Shown here piece after piece: positions 42,253-49,808 of a DNA stretch of 64,000 nt. The stretch is from Ideonella aquatica. GTDB taxonomy: Bacteria > Pseudomonadota > Gammaproteobacteria > Burkholderiales > Burkholderiaceae_C. Below the pieces are notes generated by a model. It did not search any database. It saw nothing but the letters and a program-made list of their open reading frames with translations, and was not told where the DNA came from. The translations under genes were made by a program, and so were the position numbers. Where the stretch lies: positions 310,001-374,000 of the forward strand of contig NZ_JAGQDE010000002.1 of NCBI RefSeq assembly GCF_018069755.1. Direction: 5' to 3'. Each line of letters starts with the position of its first letter. Position 1 is the stretch's first letter.

Positions 42253-43085
42253 ACACCACCTTTGTCGACCCCCGCTCGCACGACCCGCTGCCCAAGGTCT
42301 GGGACGAGAACACCCGCATCGGCGACATGCTGCGCGGCAAGCGCGGCCTGGTGGTGGGCATCGCCAACGCCCACAGCATTGCGCTGGGCTGCGCCGCCAA
42401 GCTGCGCGGCTTTGGCGCCGAGCTGGCCGTGACCTACCTGAACGACAAGGCGCGCCCGCACGTCGAGCCGCTGGCCCAGCAACTGGGCGCCGATCTGTTG
42501 CTGCCGCTGGACGTCACCCGCCCCGGCCAGGCCGAGGCGGTGTTCGACACCCTGCGTGAGCGCTGGGGCAGCCTGGACTTCGTGATCCACTCGATCGCCT
42601 TTGCACCCCGTCAGGACCTGCACGGCCGCATCATCGATTGCAGCCAGGAGGGTTTCCTGCAGGCCATGCAGGTGTCGGTGCATTCGTTCATCGAGCTGGC
42701 CCGGCTGGCCGAGCCGATGCTCAACCCGGGCGGTGCGCTGGTGACCATGAGCTACTACGGCGCCGACAAGGTGGTCGAGCACTACAACATCATGGGCCCG
42801 GTCAAGGCGGCACTGGAGTCCAGCGTGCGCTACCTGTCGCTGGAGCTGGCGGCGCGCGATGTGCGCGTCTACGCCGTCTCGCCAGGCCCCCTGATGACCC
42901 GTGCGGCCAGCGGCATCGACCACTTCGACGAACTGGTCGAGATGGCCAAGCGCCGCGCGCCCGGACGCCGCCTGGTGGACATCGCCGAAGTCGGCCGCGT
43001 GGTGGCCTTCCTGGTCAGCGGTGGCGCCTCGGGCATGACCGGTGATGTGGTCTACATCGACGCCGGTCTGCACCACATGGCTTGA
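42249..43085 (+). CDS. Enoyl-ACP reductase FabI-like (paralogue)
   Basis: 278 residues, short-chain dehydrogenase fold. The FabI-type cofactor region is VVGIANAHSIALGCA near 38, and the active site has Y at SYYGADKVVEHYNIMGPVKA near 165-185 with Tyr-X6-Lys spacing. It would reduce a trans-2-enoyl thioester with NADH. An N-terminal leader of about 25 residues precedes the fold. It ends a three-gene coupled operon with DUF3141 and the CoA-transferase, so it is more likely a specialised paralogue than the main FabI. Confidence 0.85.
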   Translation: MNTTFVDPRSHDPLPKVWDENTRIGDMLRGKRGLVVGIANAHSIALGCAAKLRGFGAELAVTYLNDKARPHVEPLAQQLGADLLLPLDVTRPGQAEAVFDTLRERWGSLDFVIHSIAFAPRQDLHGRIIDCSQEGFLQAMQVSVHSFIELARLAEPMLNPGGALVTMSYYGADKVVEHYNIMGPVKAALESSVRYLSLELAARDVRVYAVSPGPLMTRAASGIDHFDELVEMAKRRAPGRRLVDIAEVGRVVAFLVSGGASGMTGDVVYIDAGLHHMA

Positions 43086-43095
43086 GCGAGCGTCG

Positions 43096-44127
43096 TCAAC
43101 CGATCTCGATCGCCAGCTTGCCGAACTGCTGACCACTGGCCAGGCGGTCCAGCCCGGCGTGCACCTGCTCCAGCGGGTAGCGCGCGTCGATCACTGGACG
43201 CAGACCATGGCGCTCGACCCAGGCGACCAGGTCGCGCATCTCGCTCAAGGTGCCCAGCGTCGAGCCCAGCACCTGCAGCTGGCGGATGAACATCCGGCGC
43301 AGATCAGCGCCCGGCTGGTCACCGGTGGTGGCGCCGCAGGTGACCAGGCGGCCGCCGCGGGCCAGGGATTTCAGCGCCGAGGACCAGACCGCGGCGCCCA
43401 CGTTCTCGAACACCACCTCCACGCCATGGCCCTGGGTCAGCCGGGCCACTTCCTTGGCGACGTCCTGGGTGGAAGAGTCGATCACCTCGTCGGCACCCAG
43501 GGTCTTCGCGCGCGCCAGCTTGGCCGCATCGCGCGAGGTGACGATCACCCGTGCGCCCACCGCCTTGGCCAGTTGCAGGCCGGCCAGCGAGACGCCACCG
43601 CCGATGCCGAAGACCAGCACCGTCTCCCAGGGCTGCAGGCGGGCGCGGGTGAAGAGCATGCGCCAGGCGGTCAGGTGGTTCACGCCCAGCGCCGCGGCCT
43701 CGGCCGCGTCCAGGTGCGCGGGCCAGGCCAAGACATTGCGCGCGGGCAGGCTGACGTACTCGGCCAGTGTGCCGTCGCGGTGCTCGCCCAGGTAGCGGAT
43801 CTGGGCGCACAGCACATCGTCGCCGCGCAGGCAATGCGTGCACTGGCCGCAGGCCACGCCGGGGTGCACGATCACGCGCTGGCCCACGCCCCACTGGCGC
43901 ACGCCGGCGCCCACGGCATCCACCGTGCCGGCGCCGTCCAGCCCCATGATCTGCGGCAGGCTGTGGGTGATGCCGGCGCCGCTGTCGCGCATGTACAGGT
44001 CCACCCGGTTCAGCGTGGCGGCCTGCAGGCGCACCCGTACCTCGCCATCGCCCACCGGCGGCAGCGGGCGCTCGCCCACCGCCACCACCTCGTTGCCACC
44101 GTGACCGGTGATGAATGCAGCCTTCAC
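43096..44127 (-). CDS. Zinc-type medium-chain alcohol dehydrogenase family protein
   Basis: 343 residues. The GroES-like N-terminal domain has four structural-zinc cysteines (CGQCTHCLRGDDVLC near 97-111), and the Rossmann part is VFGIGGGVSLAGLQLAKAVG near 171. The substrate position is close to quinone oxidoreductase-like proteins. Transcribed alone, convergent with the FabI paralogue and divergent from ftsY. Substrate unknown. Confidence 0.88.
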   Translation of the reverse strand: MKAAFITGHGGNEVVAVGERPLPPVGDGEVRVRLQAATLNRVDLYMRDSGAGITHSLPQIMGLDGAGTVDAVGAGVRQWGVGQRVIVHPGVACGQCTHCLRGDDVLCAQIRYLGEHRDGTLAEYVSLPARNVLAWPAHLDAAEAAALGVNHLTAWRMLFTRARLQPWETVLVFGIGGGVSLAGLQLAKAVGARVIVTSRDAAKLARAKTLGADEVIDSSTQDVAKEVARLTQGHGVEVVFENVGAAVWSSALKSLARGGRLVTCGATTGDQPGADLRRMFIRQLQVLGSTLGTLSEMRDLVAWVERHGLRPVIDARYPLEQVHAGLDRLASGQQFGKLAIEIG

Positions 44128-44214
44128 CTGTGTTCTCCTCTGTCGGTCATTGTCCCGTCCCGGGTGTCAGCCGGTCGACAGGTGCTTGCCCGCGGGCCGG
44201 GCGACAATCGGCGG

Positions 44215-45231
44215 ATGTTCAGTTTCTTCCGCAAGAAGTCGCCCCCGCCGCCCGCGCCGGCCGAGGCCTCCACCCCGGCCGCTGCCGAGCCCACGCTGCC
44301 CGCCGTCGTCGAGACCACGCCCAAGCCCGAGGCGCGCACCAGCTGGCTGGGCCGGCTGCGCCAGGGCCTGGCGCGCACCGGCAGCAGCATCGCCCAGGTC
44401 TTCACCGGCACCCAGATTGACGATGCGCTGTACGAGGAGCTCGAGGCGGCGCTGCTGATGGCCGATGCTGGCGTCAAGGCCACCGAGTTCCTGCTCGAGG
44501 ACCTGAAGCGCCGCGTCAAGGAGGCCAAGGCCACCGAGCCCGCGGCCGTGAAGGGCCTGCTGGCCGACGCGGTGACCGATCTGCTCCAGCCGCTGCAGCG
44601 CCCGCTGGAGGTGGGCCGGCATCACCCGACGGTGATGATGGTGGTGGGCGTCAACGGCGCCGGCAAAACCACCAGCATCGGCAAGCTCACGCGTCACCTG
44701 GCTGAGCATGACGCCAAGGTGCTGCTGGCCGCGGCCGACACCTTCCGCGCCGCGGCGCGCGAGCAGCTGCAGGTCTGGGCCGGGCGCAACCAGGTGGAGA
44801 TCGTCAGCCAGGAAGGCGGCGACCCGGCCGCGGTGAGCTTTGATGCGGTCACCGCCGGCAAGGCCCGCGGCACCGACGTGGTGATCGCCGACACCGCCGG
44901 CCGGCTGCCCACCCAGCTCCACCTGATGGAGGAGCTCAAGAAAATCAAGCGCGTGATCGCCAAGGCCGACGAGAGCGCGCCGCACGAGGTGCTGCTGGTG
45001 GTGGACGGCAACACTGGCCAGAACGCGCTGGCGCAGGTCAAGGCCTTCGACGACGCGCTGGGCCTGACCGGCCTGATCGTCACCAAGCTGGACGGCACCG
45101 CCAAGGGCGGCGTGCTGGCCGCCATCGCGCGCGAGCGGCCGATCCCGGTCTACTTCATCGGCGTGGGCGAGAAGCTCGAAGACCTGCAGACCTTCGACGC
45201 GCGCGAGTTCGCGCAAGCCTTGCTCGGTTGA
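44215..45231 (+). CDS. ftsY: Signal recognition particle receptor FtsY
   Basis: GTPase that docks SRP-ribosome complexes at the membrane. The ATG at 44215 gives 338 residues; an enormous upstream frame is shadow. A basic start (FSFFRKK) and a short Pro/Ala-rich A region precede the NG domain. G1 is GVNGAGKTTSIGKL near 143, then DTFRAAAREQL, DTAGRLPTQ and TKLDGTAKGG. It converges with the next minus-strand gene 4 bases away. Confidence 0.96.
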   Translation: MFSFFRKKSPPPPAPAEASTPAAAEPTLPAVVETTPKPEARTSWLGRLRQGLARTGSSIAQVFTGTQIDDALYEELEAALLMADAGVKATEFLLEDLKRRVKEAKATEPAAVKGLLADAVTDLLQPLQRPLEVGRHHPTVMMVVGVNGAGKTTSIGKLTRHLAEHDAKVLLAAADTFRAAAREQLQVWAGRNQVEIVSQEGGDPAAVSFDAVTAGKARGTDVVIADTAGRLPTQLHLMEELKKIKRVIAKADESAPHEVLLVVDGNTGQNALAQVKAFDDALGLTGLIVTKLDGTAKGGVLAAIARERPIPVYFIGVGEKLEDLQTFDAREFAQALLG

Positions 45232-45235
45232 GTCG

Positions 45236-45634
45236 TCAGGCCTGGCTGGCGGCGCCTTCCGCGTCGATCGCGGCGAACACCTCACGCGCGGTGCGGAAGG
45301 CATCCATCGCTGCTGGCGCGCCGCAGTAGACGGCGGCCTGCAGGAAGGCCTCGCGGATCTCCTCGCGCGTGACGCCGTTGTTCAGCGCGCCCCTCAGGTG
45401 CAGCTTCAGCTCGTGCGGGCGGTTCAGTGCCACCAGCATGGCCAGCACCAGCAGGCTGCGGTCGCGCCGCGGCAGGCCGGGGCGGTTCCAGATCTCGCCC
45501 CAGGCGACCTGGGTGACGAACTCCTGCAGCGGCAGGCTGAACGGGTCGGCGTTCTTGATCGCGTTGTCCACGTAATCGGCGCCCAGCACCTCGCGGCGCG
45601 TGGCCAGACCCTTGGCGAAGAGTTCGTCGTTCAT
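45236..45634 (-). CDS. Carboxymuconolactone-decarboxylase-like protein
   Basis: 132 residues, all-helical AhpD/CMD fold of the PcaC type: GADYVDNAIKNADPFSLPLQ, WNRPGLPRRDRSLLVLAML and catalytic-looking LKLHLRGALNNGVTREEI. PcaC decarboxylates 4-carboxymuconolactone in the protocatechuate route, but no other pca gene of that branch is here. Its start overlaps the ilvA stop by 4 bases, an odd pairing with isoleucine synthesis. Substrate uncertain. Confidence 0.85.
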   Translation of the reverse strand: MNDELFAKGLATRREVLGADYVDNAIKNADPFSLPLQEFVTQVAWGEIWNRPGLPRRDRSLLVLAMLVALNRPHELKLHLRGALNNGVTREEIREAFLQAAVYCGAPAAMDAFRTAREVFAAIDAEGAASQA

Positions 45635-47202
45635 TTCAGGAACAGCTGGTAGACCGGGTTGTCGGTCTCGTCGACGCAGGGGTAGGCCAGCGTCGCGAGG
45701 AAGTCCTTGAAGGCCTTCTTGTCGGCCTTGGGCACCTGCATGCCCACCAGGATGCGGCCGTAGTCGGCGCCCTGGTTGCGGTAGTGGAACAGGCTGATGT
45801 TCCAGTCGGGGTGCATCGCTGACAGGAAGCGCATCAGCGCGCCCGGCCGCTCAGGGAATTCGAAGCGGTACAGGCGCTCGTCGCGCGCCAGCTCGCTGCG
45901 CCCGCCCACCATGTGGCGCACATGCTCCTTGGCCAACTCATCGTCGGTCAGGTTGACGGTGGCAAAGCCGTGCTTGACGAAGCTGCGCTCGATCTTCTCG
46001 GCCTCGTCGCGCTTGCTGATGCTCACGCCCACGAAGACATGCGCCACACGGGCATCCGAGATGCGGTAGTTGAACTCGGTCACGCTGCGCGTGCCGACCA
46101 GCTCGCAAAAGCGTCGGAAGCTGCCGCGCTCCTCGGGGATGGTCACCGCAAACAGGGCCTCGCGCCGTTCGCCGAACTCGGCCCGTTCGGCGACGAAACG
46201 CAGGCGGTCGAAGTTCATGTTGGCGCCGCAGTTCACCGCCACCACCGTCTTGCCCTTGAGCTGATGCGTCTGCAGGTACTGCTTCATGCCGGCCACGCCC
46301 AGCGCGCCCGAGGGTTCGACCACGTTGCGGGTGTCCTGGAAGATGTCCTTCATCGCGGCGCACAGCTCATCGGTGGTGACGCGCACGTAGTCGTCCACCA
46401 GCTCACGGGCGATGCGGAAGGTCTCCTCGCCGACCAGCTTCACCGCGGTGCCGTCGGCGAACAGGCCCACGTCGGCCAGTTGCACGCGCTTGCCGGCCTG
46501 GACCGAGCGGATCATGGCGTCAGAGTCCACGGTCTGCACGCCGATCACCTTGATCTCGGGGCGCACCGCCTTGATGTACGCGGCCACGCCCGAGATCAGT
46601 CCGCCGCCGCCAATCGCCACGAACACCGCCTCGATCGGGCCCTGGTGCTGGCGCAGGATCTCCATCGCGATCGTGCCCTGGCCGGCGATCACGTCGGGGT
46701 CGTCAAAGGGGTGGACGAAGGTCAGGCCCTGGGCCTTTTCCAGCTCGACCGCATGGCCGTAGGCATCGGTGTAGCTCTCGCCGTGCAGCACCACCTCGCC
46801 GCCCAGCGCGCCCACCGCATCGACCTTGACCTTGGGTGTGGTCACCGGCATCACGATCACCGCACGGCAACCCAGCTTGCGCGCACCCAGCGCCACGCCC
46901 TGGGCGTGGTTGCCGGCCGAGGCGCAGATGACGCCGCGCTGCAGCTGCTCGGGCGTCAGGTGGGCCATCTTGTTGTAGGCGCCGCGCAGCTTGAAGCTGA
47001 ACACCGGCTGCAGGTCTTCGCGCTTGAGCAGCACGTGGTTGCCGGTGCGCCGGCTCAGCGCGCGGGCGGGCTCCAGCGGCGATTCGATGGCCACGTCGTA
47101 GACCTTGGCCGTCAGGATGCGGCGCAGGTAGTCGGTGGTGGCGGGGCGTTGCGGGGCGGCCGCGCGCGTGCGCGCACGCGGCTGGCGGGGGGCGCCGGCC
47201 AT
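45631..47202 (-). CDS. ilvA: Threonine ammonia-lyase, biosynthetic
   Basis: PLP enzyme converting threonine to 2-oxobutyrate for isoleucine synthesis. 523 residues: the catalytic domain has PLP-lysine in PVFSFKLRGAYNKM near 70 and the PLP-phosphate loop AIGGGGLISG near 200; the C-terminus carries two ACT-like domains (about 345-420 and 445-520) for isoleucine/valine feedback, as in long biosynthetic IlvA. About 20 extra basic residues at the N-terminus follow the ATG at 47202. A candidate small RNA/terminator lies 94 bases upstream. Confidence 0.95.
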   Translation of the reverse strand: MAGAPRQPRARTRAAAPQRPATTDYLRRILTAKVYDVAIESPLEPARALSRRTGNHVLLKREDLQPVFSFKLRGAYNKMAHLTPEQLQRGVICASAGNHAQGVALGARKLGCRAVIVMPVTTPKVKVDAVGALGGEVVLHGESYTDAYGHAVELEKAQGLTFVHPFDDPDVIAGQGTIAMEILRQHQGPIEAVFVAIGGGGLISGVAAYIKAVRPEIKVIGVQTVDSDAMIRSVQAGKRVQLADVGLFADGTAVKLVGEETFRIARELVDDYVRVTTDELCAAMKDIFQDTRNVVEPSGALGVAGMKQYLQTHQLKGKTVVAVNCGANMNFDRLRFVAERAEFGERREALFAVTIPEERGSFRRFCELVGTRSVTEFNYRISDARVAHVFVGVSISKRDEAEKIERSFVKHGFATVNLTDDELAKEHVRHMVGGRSELARDERLYRFEFPERPGALMRFLSAMHPDWNISLFHYRNQGADYGRILVGMQVPKADKKAFKDFLATLAYPCVDETDNPVYQLFLK

Positions 47203-47295
47203 GGGCGTCTCTCCTGTAGGGTTGGGTGGGCGCGCGACCCTGGCGGAAGGGCCCGACGTCGCTGCTGCAGCGCGTCATGATACCGGGGGCCCCAA

Positions 47296-47390
47296 GAAAA
47301 AAGCCCGAAGCCGTGAGGCTTCGGGCCAATCCACCAATGGAGGAGGTGGAGGAGACAACCGGGGCATCGGAAAACGTTTCCCGATGCGAT
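47296..47390 (-). ncRNA. Candidate small RNA with looped anti-Shine-Dalgarno sequence
   Basis: About 95 nt on the minus strand in the 315-base gap between ilvA and the OsmC-type gene. It has an 11-bp first hairpin (gcatcgggaaa / ttttccgatgc), a middle hairpin CCACC/GGTGG whose loop shows TCCTCCATT, and a 10-bp terminator stem (47303-47312 with 47317-47326) ending in U6. The unpaired CCUCC stretches are complementary to ribosome-binding sites. A matched promoter precedes it. It may instead be an ilvA leader attenuator. Confidence 0.6.
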
Positions 47391-47396
47391 GAACGC

Positions 47397-47425
47397 AGTC
47401 TAGCGGGACTTATGGTGCACTGCAA
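47397..47425 (-). promoter_or_regulatory. Promoter of the candidate small RNA
   Basis: On the minus strand, TTGCAG (47420-47425), a 17-base spacer and TAGACT (47397-47402). The start falls near 47390, just before the first hairpin. Confidence 0.55.
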
Positions 47426-47517
47426 TATCCCTGACTAGAGGGGGTCCACTAGGCCCGCATAATTCACGCTCTGCGCGCCCGGAGGTGGCGCGCTGCACGG
47501 AACCACAGGAGAAATCG

Positions 47518-47940
47518 ATGGAATGCACGGTGCGCTGGGTGGCGGACGCAGGCATGGTGATGCTGGCCGAGACCGGCAGCGGCCACACACTGGCCATGGA
47601 TGGCGCACCCGAAGGCGGCGGCCGCAACCTGGCGCCGCGCCCGATGGAGACCCTGCTGGTGGGCGCTGGCGGCTGCACGGCCTATGACGTGGTGCTGATC
47701 CTGCAGCGCGGCCGCCATGCGGTGACCGGTTGCGAGGTCCGCATCCAGGCCGAGCGGGCCACGACCGACCCGAAGGTGTTCACCGCGCTGAACCTGCACT
47801 TCATCGTCAGCGGCCGCGACCTGCCGCAACCGGCGGTGGAGCGAGCGGTGGCCCTGTCCCATGAAAAGTACTGCTCGGCCACGGCGATGCTGGGCCGGAC
47901 GGCGACCATCACCACCACGGTTGAAGTCCGACCGGCTTGA
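47518..47940 (+). CDS. OsmC/Ohr-family protein (YhfA-like)
   Basis: 140 residues from the ATG at 47518 after AGGAGAA. The two redox cysteines of the family are present, in VGAGGCTAYDVV (Cys53) and EKYCSATAML (about 122). Such proteins reduce organic hydroperoxides or bind acyl thiols; the short form with ALAMDGAPEGGG-like start is closest to YhfA. It is transcribed alone. Confidence 0.88.
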   Translation: MECTVRWVADAGMVMLAETGSGHTLAMDGAPEGGGRNLAPRPMETLLVGAGGCTAYDVVLILQRGRHAVTGCEVRIQAERATTDPKVFTALNLHFIVSGRDLPQPAVERAVALSHEKYCSATAMLGRTATITTTVEVRPA

Positions 47941-48158
47941 AGCCGTCTGGGGGCTGGGGATGCCCTCGGACGCGCATTCCGTGGTAGGGATTTGGTTGCA
48001 CGTTGTTGCCAGACAACAGGCACTTTCTATTTACTGGCCAAAGGCTGGCAGTCCCGGGCTCCCTCTGGTGCAATATCGGCAACTTCCGATGAGGAGGTTG
48101 GCCTGATCAGCCCCACCTGTCCAGGTGATCCGGGTTCTCTCCCGATCGGGACCTCTTG

Positions 48159-48180
48159 TTCAACCTAGGAGATAGTTGAA
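48159..48180 (+). promoter_or_regulatory. Hairpin presenting the porin ribosome-binding site
   Basis: TTCAAC (48159-48164) pairs with GTTGAA (48175-48180) and holds CTAGGAGATA in its loop; the porin ATG follows at once. The rest of the 240-base gap has other dyads (caccTGtcCAggtg, cccgatcggg), implying a structured leader. Confidence 0.45.
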
Positions 48181-49113
48181 ATGAAAAAATCTCTGCTCGC
48201 TCTGGCCGTGCTCGGCGCTGTCGCCGGTACCGCCTCGGCCCAATCGTCGGTCACCATCTACGGCAAGCTGAACATCGAAGCTGGCAAGGCTGTCGCCACC
48301 ACCGACAAGACCCTGTTGGACGTCGCCGGCAGCCGCCTGGGCTTCAAGGGTGTTGAGGACATGGGCGGCGGCCTGAAGGCCACGTTCGGTATCGAGCACC
48401 GCTTCTCGCCGCAAGACGGCCAGGCCAATGCCCGCTTCTGGAACGGCTACTCCACCGTCGGCCTGATGGGCGACTGGGGCCACATCCGCATGGGCCGCGA
48501 CTACGTCGTCGGCTTCCTGATGGTGCAAAACCAGATCGACCCGTTCGGTGGTGACACCCAGGCCGCCCTGCGCGGCGTCGGCATGCTGCAAGGCGGCGCC
48601 CGCGTGCGCTACAACTCGCAGATCGAGTACCACCTGAGCACCAACGGCTTCAACCTGGCTGCCCAGGTTGCTGACTCGACCAACAACGGTGGCAACGACA
48701 ACCGCGCCATGGCCTTCGCTGCCAACTACGCGGCGGGTCCCCTGTTCGTCGGTCTGGCCTACGAAAACGGCTCGGCTGCTGACGACAAGCAAATCTCGCT
48801 GGGCGCTCGTTACAACTTCGGCTTCGCCACCCTGTCGGCTGGCTACTCGAAGGGCACCACCGCTGCCAACGTGGATGGCAAGGGCTACCTGCTGGGCGCC
48901 AACATCCCGTTCGGCGCTGGCGACTTCAAGGTCGGCTACGCTGTCGGCGACGCCAACACGGCCGTGGCTGGCAACTACAAGAAGGTTGGCGTGGGCTACC
49001 ACTACAACCTGTCCAAGCGCACCAAGGTGTTCGCCGACTACGCCAAGGTGGGTGGCACCGACGCCATCGGCCCGAAGACCGGCTACGACTTCGGTATCCA
49101 GCACAACTTCTGA
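48181..49113 (+). CDS. General outer-membrane porin (Porin_4 type)
   Basis: 310 residues. The signal peptide is cleaved at TASA-QSS near 20. The mature start SSVTIYGKLNIEAG, the LGFKGVEDMGGGLKA turn and the RYNSQIEYHL region are hallmarks of betaproteobacterial 16-strand trimeric porins. It ends in Phe with alternating hydrophobic residues (FGIQHNF), the signal for BAM insertion. Codon use (many GCT/GTC/ATC, few rare codons) fits high expression. A strong terminator follows. Confidence 0.94.
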   Translation: MKKSLLALAVLGAVAGTASAQSSVTIYGKLNIEAGKAVATTDKTLLDVAGSRLGFKGVEDMGGGLKATFGIEHRFSPQDGQANARFWNGYSTVGLMGDWGHIRMGRDYVVGFLMVQNQIDPFGGDTQAALRGVGMLQGGARVRYNSQIEYHLSTNGFNLAAQVADSTNNGGNDNRAMAFAANYAAGPLFVGLAYENGSAADDKQISLGARYNFGFATLSAGYSKGTTAANVDGKGYLLGANIPFGAGDFKVGYAVGDANTAVAGNYKKVGVGYHYNLSKRTKVFADYAKVGGTDAIGPKTGYDFGIQHNF

Positions 49114-49156
49114 TCCTGGCGCAGGCCTGCTTCGGCAGGTCCGCCGCACAGAAGCC

Positions 49157-49181
49157 AAGGCCACCTTCGGGTGGCCTTTTT
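49157..49181 (+). terminator. Rho-independent terminator of the porin gene
   Basis: A 9-bp stem (49157-49165 with 49170-49178), tetraloop TTCG, followed by Ts, 43 bases after the porin stop. Confidence 0.9.
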
Positions 49182-49197
49182 CATGGCCGTATCCGTC

Positions 49198-49398
49198 TCA
49201 GCGGCTGGGGGCGCTGGCCGGGGTGACTGCCGAGGCGGACAGGGCTGCAGGGCGGGCGTCCACCCTCTGCAGCGGGCCGCGTTGCCCACAGCCCGCCAGC
49301 AGTGCCAGCGCGGCCGCGGTGCACCACAGCGAGGCATGGCGCCACCGTGCCGCACGAAGGGGAATCGAAGGCTCTACACTCGAAGGACTTGCTGTCAT
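49198..49398 (-). CDS. lptM: LPS-assembly lipoprotein LptM
   Basis: 66 residues from the ATG at 49398. After a short basic N-terminus comes a lipobox LLAGC with the family signature LAGCGQRGPL (lipidated Cys about 37). LptM (YifL) helps the LptDE translocon mature in the outer membrane. It diverges from cyaY, as is usual, but the lysA gene that commonly follows lptM is absent; the porin terminator lies next. Confidence 0.8.
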   Translation of the reverse strand: MTASPSSVEPSIPLRAARWRHASLWCTAAALALLAGCGQRGPLQRVDARPAALSASAVTPASAPSR

Positions 49399-49416
49399 GA
49401 CTGCGATCTTACTGAG

Positions 49417-49773
49417 ATGTCTGCCCCCGCCGATTCCCTGCTCAACGACGCCGACTACCGTCGTCTCACGCATGCCTTGCTGTCCGCGGTGGAAAGCCAG
49501 GTCGACGCCTGGCTCGACGAGGATGTGATCGACATCGACACCCACCGCAGCGGTGGCCTGCTGGAATTGTCGTTCCCCAATGGCAGCAAGATCATCCTGA
49601 ACACCCAGCCGCCGCTGCATGAGGTCTGGATGGCGGCGCGGGGAGGCGGCTACCACTTCCGCTGGGACGGCCAGTCCTGGCGCGACACGCGCGACGGCGT
49701 GGAGTTCCTGCAGCGGCTGTCGCAGGAGGGCAGTGCCCAGGCGGGTCAGGCGCTGGCGTTCAAGCCGCGCTGA
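49417..49773 (+). CDS. cyaY: Frataxin-like iron-sulfur assembly protein CyaY
   Basis: 118 residues from the ATG at 49417. The acidic first helix (LLSAVESQVDAWLDEDVIDI) and the sheet with LELSFPNGSKIILNTQPPLH and YHFRWDGQSWRDTR are the bacterial frataxin pattern. It modulates IscS/IscU Fe-S assembly through iron binding at the acidic helix. It is divergent from lptM with 18 bases between starts and converges on the PBP1A gene. Confidence 0.93.
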   Translation: MSAPADSLLNDADYRRLTHALLSAVESQVDAWLDEDVIDIDTHRSGGLLELSFPNGSKIILNTQPPLHEVWMAARGGGYHFRWDGQSWRDTRDGVEFLQRLSQEGSAQAGQALAFKPR

Positions 49774-49808
49774 GCCGACCGGCGCCGTGACGGGCGTCCG
49801 CCGGGCCC

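Noticed and set aside
47239-47371. Short Pro-rich minus-strand frame (MPRLSPPPPP...) upstream of ilvA as a leader peptide
   Set aside because: It runs through the terminator stem and lacks Ile, Thr or a run of branched-chain codons, so it does not fit an attenuation peptide for ilvA.
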